Assembly (NCBI GenBank): GCA_002255935.1
Contig: NKIO01000016.1
Span: 1 to 59,717, forward strand
Length of the DNA stretch: 59,717 bases
DNA from: Comamonadaceae bacterium PBBC2
GTDB lineage: Bacteria; Pseudomonadota; Gammaproteobacteria; Burkholderiales; Burkholderiaceae_C
Direction: 5' to 3'
Made by a program: the position numbers and the translations under genes. The stretch's first letter is position 1, and every line of letters begins with the position of its first letter. Positions 45,595 to 55,698 of the stretch are shown one piece after another. Below the pieces are notes generated by a model. The model worked only from the letters and a program-made list of their open reading frames with translations. It was not told the origin of the DNA and searched no databases.

Positions 45595-48500
45595 TTAAGC
45601 TTCGCTGGGGTGGTCGTCAAACCAGCGGTACAAAGTGGGCAGCACCACCAGCGTGAGCAGGGTCGAAGAGATCAGGCCGCCGATGACCACAATGGCCAAG
45701 GGACGCTGAACTTCTGAGCCTGGGCCGGTGGCAAACAGGAAGGGCACCAGGCCGAGCAGGGCGACAGTGGCGGTCATCATCACAGGCCTGAAGCGCTGCA
45801 CGCAGCCTTCCCGCACGGCGGCGGCTGTGTCCATGCCATCTTCACGCAAGCGACGAATGGAGGTCACCAGCACCACCCCGTTGAGCACCGCAATGCCCCA
45901 CAAGGCGATGAAGCCCACTGACGCTGGCACGCTCACGTATTCACCCGAGACAAACAGGCCGATCAAGCCGCCGATCGAGGCGAAGGGCAAGACCAAGATG
46001 ATCAGACCTGCCAGCTTGACCGAGCGGAACAAGATGAACAGCAAGAAGAAGATCGCGGCGATCGTCAGCGGCACGATGATGGCCAGTGTGGCCATGGCCC
46101 GCTCCATGTTTTCAAACTGACCGCCATAGACAAAGTAGTAGCCCTCGGGCAGCTTCACTTCCTGGTCGATGCGTTGCTGCACCTCGGTCACAAAGCCCGC
46201 CAGGTCGCGACCCTCCACGTTGGCGCCCACCACCACGCGGCGTTTGCCGCTCTCACGGCTGATCTGGGCCGGGCCATCCACCAGTGCAATCGTGGCCAGG
46301 CTCGACAAAGGCACTTGCGCGCCACCGGGTGTGGGCAGCAAGGTGTTGCCAATCGCTTCGGCCGATTGCCGCACCTGTGCTGGGAAACGCACCACCACGC
46401 TGTAGCGGCGCTCGCCTTCGTAGAGCGTGGTCACGTCTTTGCCGCCAATCGCGGTTTCGATGATGCTTTGCACATCGGCCACGTTCAAGCCGTGACGCGC
46501 AATCGCCTTGCGGTCGATGTCCACCGTCAGGGCTTGCTGGCCGGACAAACGCTCGATGCGGATGTCGCGGCTGCCCGGCACGCTCTTGAGGATGCGCGCG
46601 ACTTTTTCCGACAGGGTTTTGAGCTCACCGAGTTCGTCGCCAAAGATCTTGATGGCCACTTGCGAGCGCACACCGGTGACCATCTCGTCGACGCGCTCCG
46701 AGATGGGTTGTGACAGCACAATTTGCACGCCCGGGATGGTGGACAAGCGCTGGCGAATGTCTTCGTCGATCTCGTCTTGGCTGCGATCGGATTTCGGATC
46801 GAGCAACACAATCGGGTCGGATTCGTTGGGGCCTGCAGGGTCGGCGGGCGATTCGCCTCGGCCCAGTTTGGACACCACCATGCGCACGCCCGGCACTTCG
46901 GCGATGGTTTTCATGGCTGCCATTTCCATGCGGATGGATTCGTCCAAGGAGATGCTGGGCACGCGGTTGATCTGCGGCGTCAGCGCCCCTTCTTTCATGG
47001 TGGGCATGAAGGACTTGCCCAGCAAGGGGAACAGCGCCAAGGAGCCCACCAGCAGCGCCACGGCCACGCCCAAGGTCAGTCGGCTTTGCGCCGTGGCCGC
47101 GTCCAGCAAGCGCAGGTAGCGCTGCTTCAAATACGCAATCAATCGCGTGTCTTCACCCGAGCCACCTTTGAGGAAGTAAGAGCACAGCACGGGCGACAAA
47201 AACAGCGAGACCAACAAGGACACCGCCAAGGACATGGCGATGGTCAGCGCCAGGGGCGCGAACATCTTGCCCTCAATGCCTTGCAAGGTCATCAGCGGCA
47301 AGAACACCAAGATGATGATGGCGATGCCAAAGATGGTGGGCGTGGCCACTTCGGTGGTGGCGTCCAGCACGGTGCGCACCCGCTCGCCGATGCTTTTGCC
47401 CGCATGGCCCAACCGGTGGTACACGTTTTCGACCACCACCACGGTGGCGTCCACCATCAGGCCAATCGCAATGGCCAGCCCCCCCAGCGACATCAGGTTG
47501 GCCGAGATGCCGTAGCGGTTCATCAAGATGAAAGTGGTCAGCGGCGCGATGATCAGTGTGGCCACCACGATCAAACTCGACCGCACATCACCCAAGAAGA
47601 TGAACAGCACCACCACGACCAAGAAAATGCCTTCGATCAGCACCTTGCCCACGGTCCACAGTGCAGAGTCCACCAGTTCGGTGCGGTCGTAGTAGGGCAC
47701 GATCTTCAGGCCATCGGGCAGCATGTTTTGGCTGTTGATTTGATCGACCCGTTTCTTGATGCGGGTCACGATTTCTTTGGCGTTGCCGCCGCGTGTCATC
47801 AGCACAATGCCCGAGACGCCTTCGGTGTAGCCACCTTTGATGATGGCGCCTTGGCGCACTTCGCTGCCGATCTCCACTTGCGCCACATCGCGCACAAACA
47901 CCGGCACACCGGCTTGCTCTTTGACCACGATGTTGCCGATGTCTTCCAGCGATCGGATCAGGCCCACGCCCCGGATCAGGTACTGCTCGTTGACCTGCGG
48001 CAAGATGCCGCCGCTGGCGTTGGAGTTGTTGGCCGCAATGGCTTGCACCACCTGCTGCACCGACAGGTTGTAGTGACGCAGTCGCCCGGGATCGACCAGG
48101 GCTTGGTATTGCTTGACGTAGCCGCCTTGTGAGTTGATCTCGGCCACGCCTGCGATGGAGCGCAGCAAGGGCCGCACCACCCAGTCTTGCACGGCGCGGC
48201 GCTCGGCCAGCTCTTGGGGCGTCAAGGCGCGTTGGCCGTCATCGGGTCGCTCCAGCGTGTATTGGTACACCTCGCCCAAGCCCGTCGAGACGGGGCCCAG
48301 CACTGGCGCGATGCCTGCAGGCATGCGCGGCGTGACTTCGATCAGCCGCTCGGTGACCAGCTGCCTGGCGAAATAAACGTCGGTCTTGTCGGTGAACACC
48401 AAAGTGATGATGGACAAGCCGCTTTTGTTGAGCGAGCGCATCTCCACCAGACCCGGCAAGCCGGTCATGGCGATTTCGAGTGGCACCGTCACAAAGCGTT

Positions 48501-48684
48501 CGATTTCTTCGGGTGAACGACCGGGCGCCTCGGTGGCGACCTGGACTTGGACGTTGGTGACGTCCGGGAAGGCATCGACCGACAGGCGTGTGGCCTCGCG
48601 CAGGCCAAAGGCGCACAGCACCAGGGCCAGCACCACAACAATCAGGCGCTGGCTCAGCGCCCCTCGGATCATGGAGGTGATCAT
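45595..48684 (-). CDS. Heavy-metal efflux RND transporter (CusA/CzcA family)
   Basis: 1029 residues, normal for the family, with 12 membrane spans and two large periplasmic loops. The fourth-span motif reads GLAIAIGLMVDATVVVVENVYHRLG, closer to the Cu/Ag (CusA) pattern than to the DFG-type Co/Zn/Cd (CzcA) pattern, though GRGESPADPAGPNESDP in the loop is CzcA-like. Metal specificity is therefore open. It exports metal using proton flow with the adaptor and outer-membrane channel encoded upstream in the same operon. Confidence 0.92.
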   Translation of the reverse strand: MITSMIRGALSQRLIVVVLALVLCAFGLREATRLSVDAFPDVTNVQVQVATEAPGRSPEEIERFVTVPLEIAMTGLPGLVEMRSLNKSGLSIITLVFTDKTDVYFARQLVTERLIEVTPRMPAGIAPVLGPVSTGLGEVYQYTLERPDDGQRALTPQELAERRAVQDWVVRPLLRSIAGVAEINSQGGYVKQYQALVDPGRLRHYNLSVQQVVQAIAANNSNASGGILPQVNEQYLIRGVGLIRSLEDIGNIVVKEQAGVPVFVRDVAQVEIGSEVRQGAIIKGGYTEGVSGIVLMTRGGNAKEIVTRIKKRVDQINSQNMLPDGLKIVPYYDRTELVDSALWTVGKVLIEGIFLVVVVLFIFLGDVRSSLIVVATLIIAPLTTFILMNRYGISANLMSLGGLAIAIGLMVDATVVVVENVYHRLGHAGKSIGERVRTVLDATTEVATPTIFGIAIIILVFLPLMTLQGIEGKMFAPLALTIAMSLAVSLLVSLFLSPVLCSYFLKGGSGEDTRLIAYLKQRYLRLLDAATAQSRLTLGVAVALLVGSLALFPLLGKSFMPTMKEGALTPQINRVPSISLDESIRMEMAAMKTIAEVPGVRMVVSKLGRGESPADPAGPNESDPIVLLDPKSDRSQDEIDEDIRQRLSTIPGVQIVLSQPISERVDEMVTGVRSQVAIKIFGDELGELKTLSEKVARILKSVPGSRDIRIERLSGQQALTVDIDRKAIARHGLNVADVQSIIETAIGGKDVTTLYEGERRYSVVVRFPAQVRQSAEAIGNTLLPTPGGAQVPLSSLATIALVDGPAQISRESGKRRVVVGANVEGRDLAGFVTEVQQRIDQEVKLPEGYYFVYGGQFENMERAMATLAIIVPLTIAAIFFLLFILFRSVKLAGLIILVLPFASIGGLIGLFVSGEYVSVPASVGFIALWGIAVLNGVVLVTSIRRLREDGMDTAAAVREGCVQRFRPVMMTATVALLGLVPFLFATGPGSEVQRPLAIVVIGGLISSTLLTLVVLPTLYRWFDDHPSEA

Positions 48685-48687
48685 GCT

Positions 48688-49857
48688 TTACTCCAGCTCG
48701 GCGCGTTTGCGTTCGTTGTTCATGTGGAAAGCGCCTTCGACGACGACTTCCGCGCCAGCAGACAGCCCTTTGATGACGGGGCGCACTTGGTCTTGCGCGG
48801 GGCCCAACTCCACGGGGGTGAGGCGATAGCGCTGATCAGCCGTGCGCACGAAGACATGGTCGCGGTCGTTCTCGCGCACCACGGCTTGGCTGGGCAAGGC
48901 CAGCATGTCTTGTGTGCCGCCGCGTACCCGCATGCTGGCCAGCATCTGGGGTTTGAGGTCGCGCTTGGGGTTGTCCACTTGGGTGCGGATGGTCACGCTG
49001 CGGGTCTCGGGCGACACGGTGTCGCCCACATAGACGATCTTGCCCGTCAGTGCGCGGTTGCCCAATGCGGGCACCTCAATCAGCACGGTTTGACCCGCTT
49101 GCACCGAACGTGCGGTTTGTTCTGGCAAAGCGCCCACCACCCACACGGTGTCCAGATCGGCCACGGTGAACAAATGGTCACCCGGTTGTGCCACCTGTCC
49201 GTTGCTGACTTTGCGCTCGATCACCACGCCGGCCAAGGTCGCGCTGACCGCTGCCACTGGGTGCAATGTGCCTTGGTCTTTCAAGCGGTCGATGGCCTCT
49301 GTGGGCAAGCCCATCAGGCGCAATTGATCGCCCCCCGCACGCAACTCCGCACGGGCCACTGCCAACTCCGACTCGCGCCTTTGCAGTTCTGCCGAGCCGA
49401 TGACATCGGCCTGGATGAGCTGGCGGGCCCGCTCGACAGCCCTCTCCGCTTGCGATGCGGCCGAATGCGCCTTGAGAAAGCCCATTTGCGCCGAAGTCAA
49501 CTCGCTGCTGGCCACGCGTGCCAGAGCTTGGCCCCGCTGCACCCGGTCACCCACTTCGGCCAAGACTTCGGTCACGCGTCCGGTGACCGCCGCGCCAATG
49601 CGGGTGACCGAACGGTCGTTGGCTTCAATCCGCCCCGAAATTTCGACCCAAGGGGTGATCTCTTGTTTTTCCAGCTTCTCGACTTTGAACTGAGAGGCCA
49701 TCTCAGGCTTGATCACAACCATCAAAGGATCGGCTTCGGCGGTGGCTCCAGCGGGAGTGGTGGGGGCTTTGTCGCCACAGGCGGACAAAAACAGCACACT
49801 GGTGCCCAAGAGCATGGACAGCGCGGTGCGTTGAAAGTGGAGGGATGGGCGTGTCAT
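48688..49857 (-). CDS. RND efflux periplasmic adaptor lipoprotein (CusB/CzcB family)
   Basis: 389 residues from the ATG at 49857. The lipobox LFLSAC gives lipid-modified Cys27, anchoring it to the inner membrane. The order is beta-barrel/lipoyl halves (VTGRVTEVLAEVGDRVQRGQALARV), an alpha-hairpin, then C-terminal domains (FVRTADQRYRLTPVELG). It joins the RND pump to the outer-membrane channel. No His-rich metal-binding N-terminus is present, unlike CzcB. It lies 3 bases before the pump gene. Confidence 0.9.
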   Translation of the reverse strand: MTRPSLHFQRTALSMLLGTSVLFLSACGDKAPTTPAGATAEADPLMVVIKPEMASQFKVEKLEKQEITPWVEISGRIEANDRSVTRIGAAVTGRVTEVLAEVGDRVQRGQALARVASSELTSAQMGFLKAHSAASQAERAVERARQLIQADVIGSAELQRRESELAVARAELRAGGDQLRLMGLPTEAIDRLKDQGTLHPVAAVSATLAGVVIERKVSNGQVAQPGDHLFTVADLDTVWVVGALPEQTARSVQAGQTVLIEVPALGNRALTGKIVYVGDTVSPETRSVTIRTQVDNPKRDLKPQMLASMRVRGGTQDMLALPSQAVVRENDRDHVFVRTADQRYRLTPVELGPAQDQVRPVIKGLSAGAEVVVEGAFHMNNERKRAELE

Positions 49858-49876
49858 GACGATGTCCTGCAAAAAT

Positions 49877-51229
49877 TCAAGAGGGTGTGTTTTCGATGTG
49901 CTGGCCGATCAATTGGTCCAGCATGACGCGGGCTTCTTGCAGCTGGTAGCGAGCCTGGATCAGATCGGCACGCACACTGCGCAGCACGCGCTGCGCGTCC
50001 AGCACATCCAAAATGCCGCGCTCACCAAAACGGTAAGCGGCTTGGGCCACGCGCAAAGCCGCTTCGGCTTCGCGCACAGAACCTTGGCTCAAGGCCTCGA
50101 TGCGCAGGCGAGCCATCTCCAACGACTTCCAGGTCAGCAAAACCTGCTGCTCCAGCTCGGCCTTGCGGCCTTCCAGCCTGACTTGTGCGCGTTCGAGTTC
50201 AGCACTGGCTTGCGCGATGGGGCCTGATCGTCTGTCGAGTAAAGGCAGCTGGACACCCACGCCCCATTGCCCTTGGCGAAACTCCGGGTCACGGCTTTGG
50301 CTGTAGCGCAACTCGACGCCTGGCCAACGGCTGGATTCCGCGCTGCGCAGCAAGGCTTGGGCTTTGCTCACGTCGGCTTGCAGCAAATTCAACTCCGGGT
50401 TGTGTTGCCGCACCATGCGATGGATCTGCTGCAGGTCCACCAGCTCTTGCGTTTCACGCAGATCACCGGTCAGTTGCCATTGCGCAGGCAACTGCCCTGC
50501 GGCCAGCTGGTTCAGTTGGATCTTGCTTTGCTCGACCATCAGGCTGGCGGTCTGCAGGCGTTCACGTGCGGTGATGATTTCGGCATCGGCTTTGATGATT
50601 TCGTAGCGTGCCGCTTCGCCACTTTCAACCCGCAGGCGCACACGTTCGCGCACTTGCTCCAGCAGCACGACATCTTCGGAAGCGGCTTGCGCTTGCGCTT
50701 TGTGCAGCAGACCTTGGTAAATCCGCAAACGCGCTTGGCTGACCAGTTCATTGCGGGTTTGGCCGATCAGGTGCTTGCTTTCCTGTTCGGTGGCGCTGGC
50801 GGCATCGATGCGTGCTTGCCGTGCAAAGGGGTTTTCAATGGGCTGGCTGACGGACCAGCTTTGAATGGGGCCCGGGGTCACGCCAGCGATGCGGGCGGTG
50901 TTTTGGCCTTGATGCCAGTCGATTCTGGGATTGGGCAAGGCGCGTGCCGCCTGAATGCCCGAACGCGCCGCGTCGCGGGCACTTTGGGCCGCACGCAATT
51001 GCGGGTTGTGCGCCAGGATGATCGGCAGGAGTTGCTCGCTGCCCATTTCTGGCGAAGCCGTGGCTTGGCTTTGAACGATCGCCCGAGCTTGGGTCTGGCT
51101 TGGGGTTCCGGCCGGTTGAGCCACGGCGCTGTGTGCCAGCAGCACAAGTGACCATGACCAATGCGGCTGGCGTTGGATGGGCCAGCGATGGCCAGGGCCT
51201 GGTGGTGTGTCAGTACGCGATGGACGCAT
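49877..51229 (-). CDS. Outer-membrane efflux channel (TolC/CusC/CzcC family)
   Basis: 450 residues. An N-terminal signal-like stretch (SWSLVLLAHSAVAQ) precedes two OEP repeats: LLPIILAHNPQLRAAQSARDAARSGIQAA at the start and AQASAELERAQVRLEGRKAELEQQV in the second half. It is the first gene of the metal-efflux operon and completes the tripartite pump across the outer membrane. The ATG at 51229 was taken as the start; it has no strong ribosome site. Confidence 0.88.
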   Translation of the reverse strand: MRPSRTDTPPGPGHRWPIQRQPHWSWSLVLLAHSAVAQPAGTPSQTQARAIVQSQATASPEMGSEQLLPIILAHNPQLRAAQSARDAARSGIQAARALPNPRIDWHQGQNTARIAGVTPGPIQSWSVSQPIENPFARQARIDAASATEQESKHLIGQTRNELVSQARLRIYQGLLHKAQAQAASEDVVLLEQVRERVRLRVESGEAARYEIIKADAEIITARERLQTASLMVEQSKIQLNQLAAGQLPAQWQLTGDLRETQELVDLQQIHRMVRQHNPELNLLQADVSKAQALLRSAESSRWPGVELRYSQSRDPEFRQGQWGVGVQLPLLDRRSGPIAQASAELERAQVRLEGRKAELEQQVLLTWKSLEMARLRIEALSQGSVREAEAALRVAQAAYRFGERGILDVLDAQRVLRSVRADLIQARYQLQEARVMLDQLIGQHIENTPS

Positions 51230-51409
51230 GTGAGAGTTCCGTGATTCAAAAACCAACGGTCATCGTATGCGCGATGAAACTGCTGAAAAAGCAGATTCAA
51301 GCTGACACTCAGTTCGTAAAAAACTGAATGTTCAGGTGTGGAGCTGATGGGCTTTCGTCACGGATGCCATGGCGCCATCAGCGCCCTGGTGCTGCCCTGT
51401 GCGGCTTGC

Positions 51410-51892
51410 TCAAACGGCCAGCGCCGCTTCAATGTCCTGTGCGATTTTGGCCGGTGCGTCCTGCGGTGCATAACGCTTGAGCACGCGCCCGTCTTTGCCG
51501 ATCAGGAACTTGGTGAAGTTCCACTTGATGGCCTTGCTGCCCAAGATGCCGGGGGCCTCGGCGGTGAGCCATTGGTACAGCGGGTGTGCGCCGTCACCAT
51601 TGACTTTGATCTTGCTCATCATCTGGAAGCTCACGCCGTAGTTCTTCTGGCAGAAGTTGGCGATCTGAGCGTCGTCGCCCGGGTCTTGGCTGGCGAACTG
51701 GTTGCACGGAAAACCGATCACGGCCAGGCCTTGGGCGCCGAACTGCTGGTGCAGTTTTTCAAGGCCGGTGAACTGGGGCGTGAAGCCGCAGGCGCTGGCG
51801 GTGTTCACGATCAGCATCACTTGGCCCTTGTATTGGCTCAGGTGAACGGTTTGGCCGTCGATGCCGAGGGCTTCAAAGTCGTAAAGGCTCAT
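51410..51892 (-). CDS. Glutathione peroxidase
   Basis: 160 residues. The catalytic motif NTASACGFTPQ has Cys in place of selenocysteine, and FPCNQFASQDPG and KWNFTKFLIGKDG supply the Gln and Trp/Asn of the tetrad. It reduces peroxides with glutathione or thioredoxin. It is 15 bases downstream of the EamA gene on the same strand. Confidence 0.93.
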   Translation of the reverse strand: MSLYDFEALGIDGQTVHLSQYKGQVMLIVNTASACGFTPQFTGLEKLHQQFGAQGLAVIGFPCNQFASQDPGDDAQIANFCQKNYGVSFQMMSKIKVNGDGAHPLYQWLTAEAPGILGSKAIKWNFTKFLIGKDGRVLKRYAPQDAPAKIAQDIEAALAV

Positions 51893-51907
51893 GGGGGCGC
51901 TCCAGTT

Positions 51908-52801
51908 TCAGTCTCGATGGCCGGGGCCGACGACCGCCAACACGGCGGCCAGCAGGATCAGCGAGCCGCCCACCAGGGTGCGGCCTTCCCAGCTTGAAGC
52001 GCCCAGTATGACGGAAGACACGCTGGCAAACAGCACTTCGGACAACATGACCAGTGCCGTGGTGTGGGCAGCTAAGCGGGCTGCACCGTATTGCAGGGCC
52101 AGGTTACCGAGCAGGAAGGACACGCACAGCAAGGCCACAAAGGGCAGCCAGGCCCAAGTGGGCCCTGCGCCGGAGCTGACCACGCCTGTGGCCAGGCCGA
52201 TCAAGGCGGCGGCGGTGGCCATCACCGCACCTCCACCAAACATCGCCAAGGTGCGCGAGGCGCTGGGTGAATCCTTGAGCTTGAGCAGCAAGGCATTGGT
52301 CAGTGCAAAGGTCAAGCCGCTGAGCAAGGCCAGCACATCGGCCAAGCTCTCGGGGACAGGCCAGGGCGTCTCGGGTGTCTTGAGCACGATGACCAGACCC
52401 GCCAGGGCCATCAGCAACCGCAGCATCGCCATCGGGCGGGGTTTGTCGCCCAGCAGCAGCCAGGCCACCAGCACCGACCAAGCGGGCATCAGGTAAAACA
52501 GCAGCACCACGCGGACCACATCGCCCACCGTCACAGCCCAGTTGAAGCCCACATTGGTCAGGCCCGAGGCCAGCAGCAGCCACCACAAGCCGGGATGTGC
52601 GCGCCAACTTTGCAGTCGTCCGCTGCGCCACAGGGTCAAAGCGATGATGAAGGTAACGCAGCCGTAAACCAGCGCCGTGGCCCACAGCGGATGCAGACCC
52701 AAAGACTCAAGTTGTTTGAAAGGCCACCAGCAAATGCCCCAGATCAAGGCATTGAACAGCAGCCCGGCCACGGCCAGGCGGGTGTCGGTGGTGTGAGCCA
52801 T
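51908..52801 (-). CDS. EamA/DMT-family transporter
   Basis: 297 residues with about ten hydrophobic spans arranged as two EamA repeats (LLFNALIWGICWWPFKQLE and LADVLALLSGLTFALTNALLLKL). It probably exports a metabolite across the inner membrane; the substrate is unknown. It lies 8 bases after the dedA stop, so the two may be cotranscribed. Confidence 0.87.
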   Translation of the reverse strand: MAHTTDTRLAVAGLLFNALIWGICWWPFKQLESLGLHPLWATALVYGCVTFIIALTLWRSGRLQSWRAHPGLWWLLLASGLTNVGFNWAVTVGDVVRVVLLFYLMPAWSVLVAWLLLGDKPRPMAMLRLLMALAGLVIVLKTPETPWPVPESLADVLALLSGLTFALTNALLLKLKDSPSASRTLAMFGGGAVMATAAALIGLATGVVSSGAGPTWAWLPFVALLCVSFLLGNLALQYGAARLAAHTTALVMLSEVLFASVSSVILGASSWEGRTLVGGSLILLAAVLAVVGPGHRD

Positions 52802-52809
52802 GTGCTGGC

Positions 52810-53439
52810 TCAGTGGGGGTCTTTGGCGGCAGCGCTAGCAGCTTTGTGCTTGTTCCACCAGCGCCAGCCGACCCAGCCCAAGCCCAAAGCGAGCAGGGCA
52901 AAAATGCCATGCTGGAACTGACGCAAAACGCTGAACATCCAGTCCCAGTTCTGGGCGCCGTAGTAGCCCAGATAGACCCAGATCGGGACGCTGATGAGGG
53001 CGGCAAAGCCGTCCATGAAGAACCAAGTCGGGAAGCTCACGCGGTGGCTCATGCCCGCCGAGAAGAACACAGGGGTGCGCAAACCTGGCAGGAAGCGGGC
53101 CACGAACATGACCCATTTGCCGTATTTGTGAAAGGCGTCTTGCGCACTGGCAAACCGCTCAGGCGTCAGCACTTTGCGAAAACCCGGCATCTGCGAGATG
53201 CGCTGGCCATACAGACGGCCCAAGGTGAACATCAAACCGTCGCCGATCAAGACACCCGCCATGCCCACCGCAAACATGGTGTGCACGTCGGCATGGCCCA
53301 GGCCGGCGATCACGCCGCCGGTGACCAGGGTCACGTCTTCAGGAACCGGGATGCCGAAGCCACAAATCAAGAGCATCACGAACACAGCCAAATAGCCGTA
53401 TTCGGTGAAGATGGGCATCAGAAATTGAAAAACTTCCAT
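52810..53439 (-). CDS. DedA-family membrane protein
   Basis: 209 residues. Family motifs are [20 protein letters not shown] and [25 protein letters not shown], the latter the conserved SNARE-associated/DedA core with Arg and Pro needed for function. Members act in membrane lipid flipping and envelope integrity. A lysine-rich tail ([14 protein letters not shown]) ends the protein. It is divergent from alr. Confidence 0.9.
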   Translation of the reverse strand: MEVFQFLMPIFTEYGYLAVFVMLLICGFGIPVPEDVTLVTGGVIAGLGHADVHTMFAVGMAGVLIGDGLMFTLGRLYGQRISQMPGFRKVLTPERFASAQDAFHKYGKWVMFVARFLPGLRTPVFFSAGMSHRVSFPTWFFMDGFAALISVPIWVYLGYYGAQNWDWMFSVLRQFQHGIFALLALGLGWVGWRWWNKHKAASAAAKDPH

Positions 53440-53618
53440 CGAATATCAAAGTTCAACCAGCGTCTCGGCAGGTGAGCGGAATGCTCGTTTTGCAGAGGCA
53501 GCGGGCCAGTGTAATTCATTTGAATGCCCCTTCCGAAACGGGGTTCAGGGGGTCATCCCGCGGGGCGCTGGAATGCTGGCACACTTGGGTGATCAGCCAC
53601 TTTTGCCGATCCCGCTGC

Positions 53619-54719
53619 ATGCCCCGTCCGATCCAAGCCACCATCCACACCGCTGCTTTGCGCCACAACTTGGGCCTTGCACGGCAAGCCGCCCCCGACG
53701 CGCAGGCTTGGGCGGTGGTCAAAGCCAATGCCTATGGGCATGGCATCGAGCGGGTGTTCGAGGGCTTGCGCGGCGCAGACGGCTTTGCCTTGCTGGACTT
53801 GGGCGAGGCCGAGCGTGTGCGTGCGCTGGGTTGGCGCGGCCCGATCTTGCTGCTCGAAGGTGCTTTTGAAGCCCGCGATTTGGAGCTGTGCTCGCGCCTG
53901 CACCTGTGGCACACGGTGCATTGCGACGAGCAAATCGACATGCTGGCGCTGCACAAGACGCACGAGCCGCACCGCGTGTTCCTCAAGATGAATTCGGGCA
54001 TGAACCGCTTGGGCTTTGCCCCGCACCGGTTTCGCTCGGCCTGGACGCGTCTGAACGCTTTGCCCCAGGTGGACGAAATCTCGCTCATGACCCATTTCAG
54101 CGATGCCGATGGCGACAAAGGCATCGCCGCGCAAATGGCCCGCTTTGAAGAAGCCGCCCGCGACTTGCCCGGTGAGCGCAGCTTGTGCAACAGCGCGGCC
54201 ACCTTGCGCCACGCCCACCAGGCGGGTGTGAAGGCCGACTGGATCCGGCCGGGCATTGCGCTGTATGGCAGCTCGCCGGATTTTCCCGCGCACTCGGCTG
54301 CCGATTGGAACCTGAAGCCCGCCATGAGCCTGCACGCCAACATCATGGCGGTGCAAAACCTGCAAGTGGGCGACAGCGTGGGCTACGGCTCCAGCTTTGT
54401 GGCCGACCAAGCCATGCGCATCGGGGTGGTGGCCTGCGGTTATGCCGATGGCTACCCGCGCATCTGCCCCACGGGCACACCGGTATTGGTGGACGGCGTG
54501 CGCGGCCGCACCCTGGGCCGCGTGAGCATGGACTTGCTGGCCGTGGACCTCAGTGGCATGCCTGCCGCGGGTGTGGGCAGCCAGGTCACTTTGTGGGGGC
54601 AGGCGGCCAACGGCGCGGTGCTGAGCATCGACGAGGTGGCCCAGGCCGCTGGCACGGTGGGTTATGAGCTGATGTGCGCGCTGGCCCAGCGCGTGCCGGT
54701 CCAGGTCGCTGAAGATTGA
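53619..54719 (+). CDS. alr: Alanine racemase
   Basis: 366 residues. The PLP-binding Lys35 lies in [22 protein letters not shown] carries the catalytic Tyr, and the C-terminal domain has [13 protein letters not shown]. It makes D-alanine for peptidoglycan. The ATG at 53619 matches the usual N-terminus ([18 protein letters not shown]); longer in-frame starts exist but add unrelated sequence. Confidence 0.94.
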   Translation: MPRPIQATIHTAALRHNLGLARQAAPDAQAWAVVKANAYGHGIERVFEGLRGADGFALLDLGEAERVRALGWRGPILLLEGAFEARDLELCSRLHLWHTVHCDEQIDMLALHKTHEPHRVFLKMNSGMNRLGFAPHRFRSAWTRLNALPQVDEISLMTHFSDADGDKGIAAQMARFEEAARDLPGERSLCNSAATLRHAHQAGVKADWIRPGIALYGSSPDFPAHSAADWNLKPAMSLHANIMAVQNLQVGDSVGYGSSFVADQAMRIGVVACGYADGYPRICPTGTPVLVDGVRGRTLGRVSMDLLAVDLSGMPAAGVGSQVTLWGQAANGAVLSIDEVAQAAGTVGYELMCALAQRVPVQVAED

Positions 54720-54770
54720 GCCAGCTGCACCCGCGACAAGTGCGCGGGGTGTTCACGGTGACAATGGACC

Positions 54771-55694
54771 ATGCCTCACCGATTGCCCACACACCGCCAC
54801 GACCAGAGGGCTTTGATGGCGGCACTGGTCCTGATCGTCATCTGGGGCGCCAACTTCACACTGCAAAAGCACCTGTTCAACCTGCTCTCGCCCGCCGGGT
54901 TCTTGATGGGGCGCTACATCCTCATGCCCACCTGTGCGTTGCTGCTGATGCGCTGGCGCTTGGGGGTTTGGTTGCCGCCTTTGCCGCGCAAAGACGTGAT
55001 GCACATGGCTTGGCTGGGCTTTGCAGGGCACACCTTGCATGTGGGCCTGGTGACCTATGGCATCCATTGGTCCACGGCCTTTTCCAGCGCCGTCATCCTG
55101 GCCTGCGGCCCGGTGTTCACCTTGCTGATCCTGCGCTACAAAGGGTTTGAGCGGCTGAGCGTGGCCCAAATCGCCGGTGTGGCCCTGGCGCTGGGCGGGG
55201 TCTTGATGTTCTTGTCCGACAAACTCTTGGGCGGGCAATGGCGGGCGGGGGGCGGTGACTTGGTGTTGCTGGTCGCAGCCAGCCTGTTTTCTTATTACAC
55301 CGTGGCGGCCAAACCCGTCATGGAGCGCTACGGCCCGGTGCTGACCATGGGCTACACCACCTTGCTCGGCAGCATCCCGATCTTGCTGGTGTCGGTGCCT
55401 TTGGGGCTGCAATCGCCTTGGGGCTCGCTCGACCTGTGGGCTTGGGCGGGGCTGTTCTGGTCGGTTCTGGTCTCAGCTTTTTTGGGTTGGCTCATCTGGG
55501 GCTGGATCAACATCGTGCGCGGCGTGGCCCGCACGGCGCCGCTGATGTACCTGATGCCACCGATGACCGGCTTGTTTGCCTGGGCCTGGTCGGGCGAGCA
55601 CTACACCTGGATCAAGATCGCTGGGGCCGGGGTGATTTTGTCGGGCGTGGCGCTGGCGCAGTACGCCGGGCAGATCAAGTGGCGCTTGCGTTGA
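54771..55694 (+). CDS. EamA/DMT-family transporter
   Basis: 307 residues, about ten spans in two EamA repeats (LVLIVIWGANFTLQKHLFNLLSPAGFLMGRYI; VLLVAASLFSYYTVAAKPVMERYGP). It follows alr by about 50 bases. It is only distantly like the EamA protein at 51908-52801. Substrate unknown. Confidence 0.86.
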   Translation: MPHRLPTHRHDQRALMAALVLIVIWGANFTLQKHLFNLLSPAGFLMGRYILMPTCALLLMRWRLGVWLPPLPRKDVMHMAWLGFAGHTLHVGLVTYGIHWSTAFSSAVILACGPVFTLLILRYKGFERLSVAQIAGVALALGGVLMFLSDKLLGGQWRAGGGDLVLLVAASLFSYYTVAAKPVMERYGPVLTMGYTTLLGSIPILLVSVPLGLQSPWGSLDLWAWAGLFWSVLVSAFLGWLIWGWINIVRGVARTAPLMYLMPPMTGLFAWAWSGEHYTWIKIAGAGVILSGVALAQYAGQIKWRLR

Positions 55695-55698
55695 GGTT

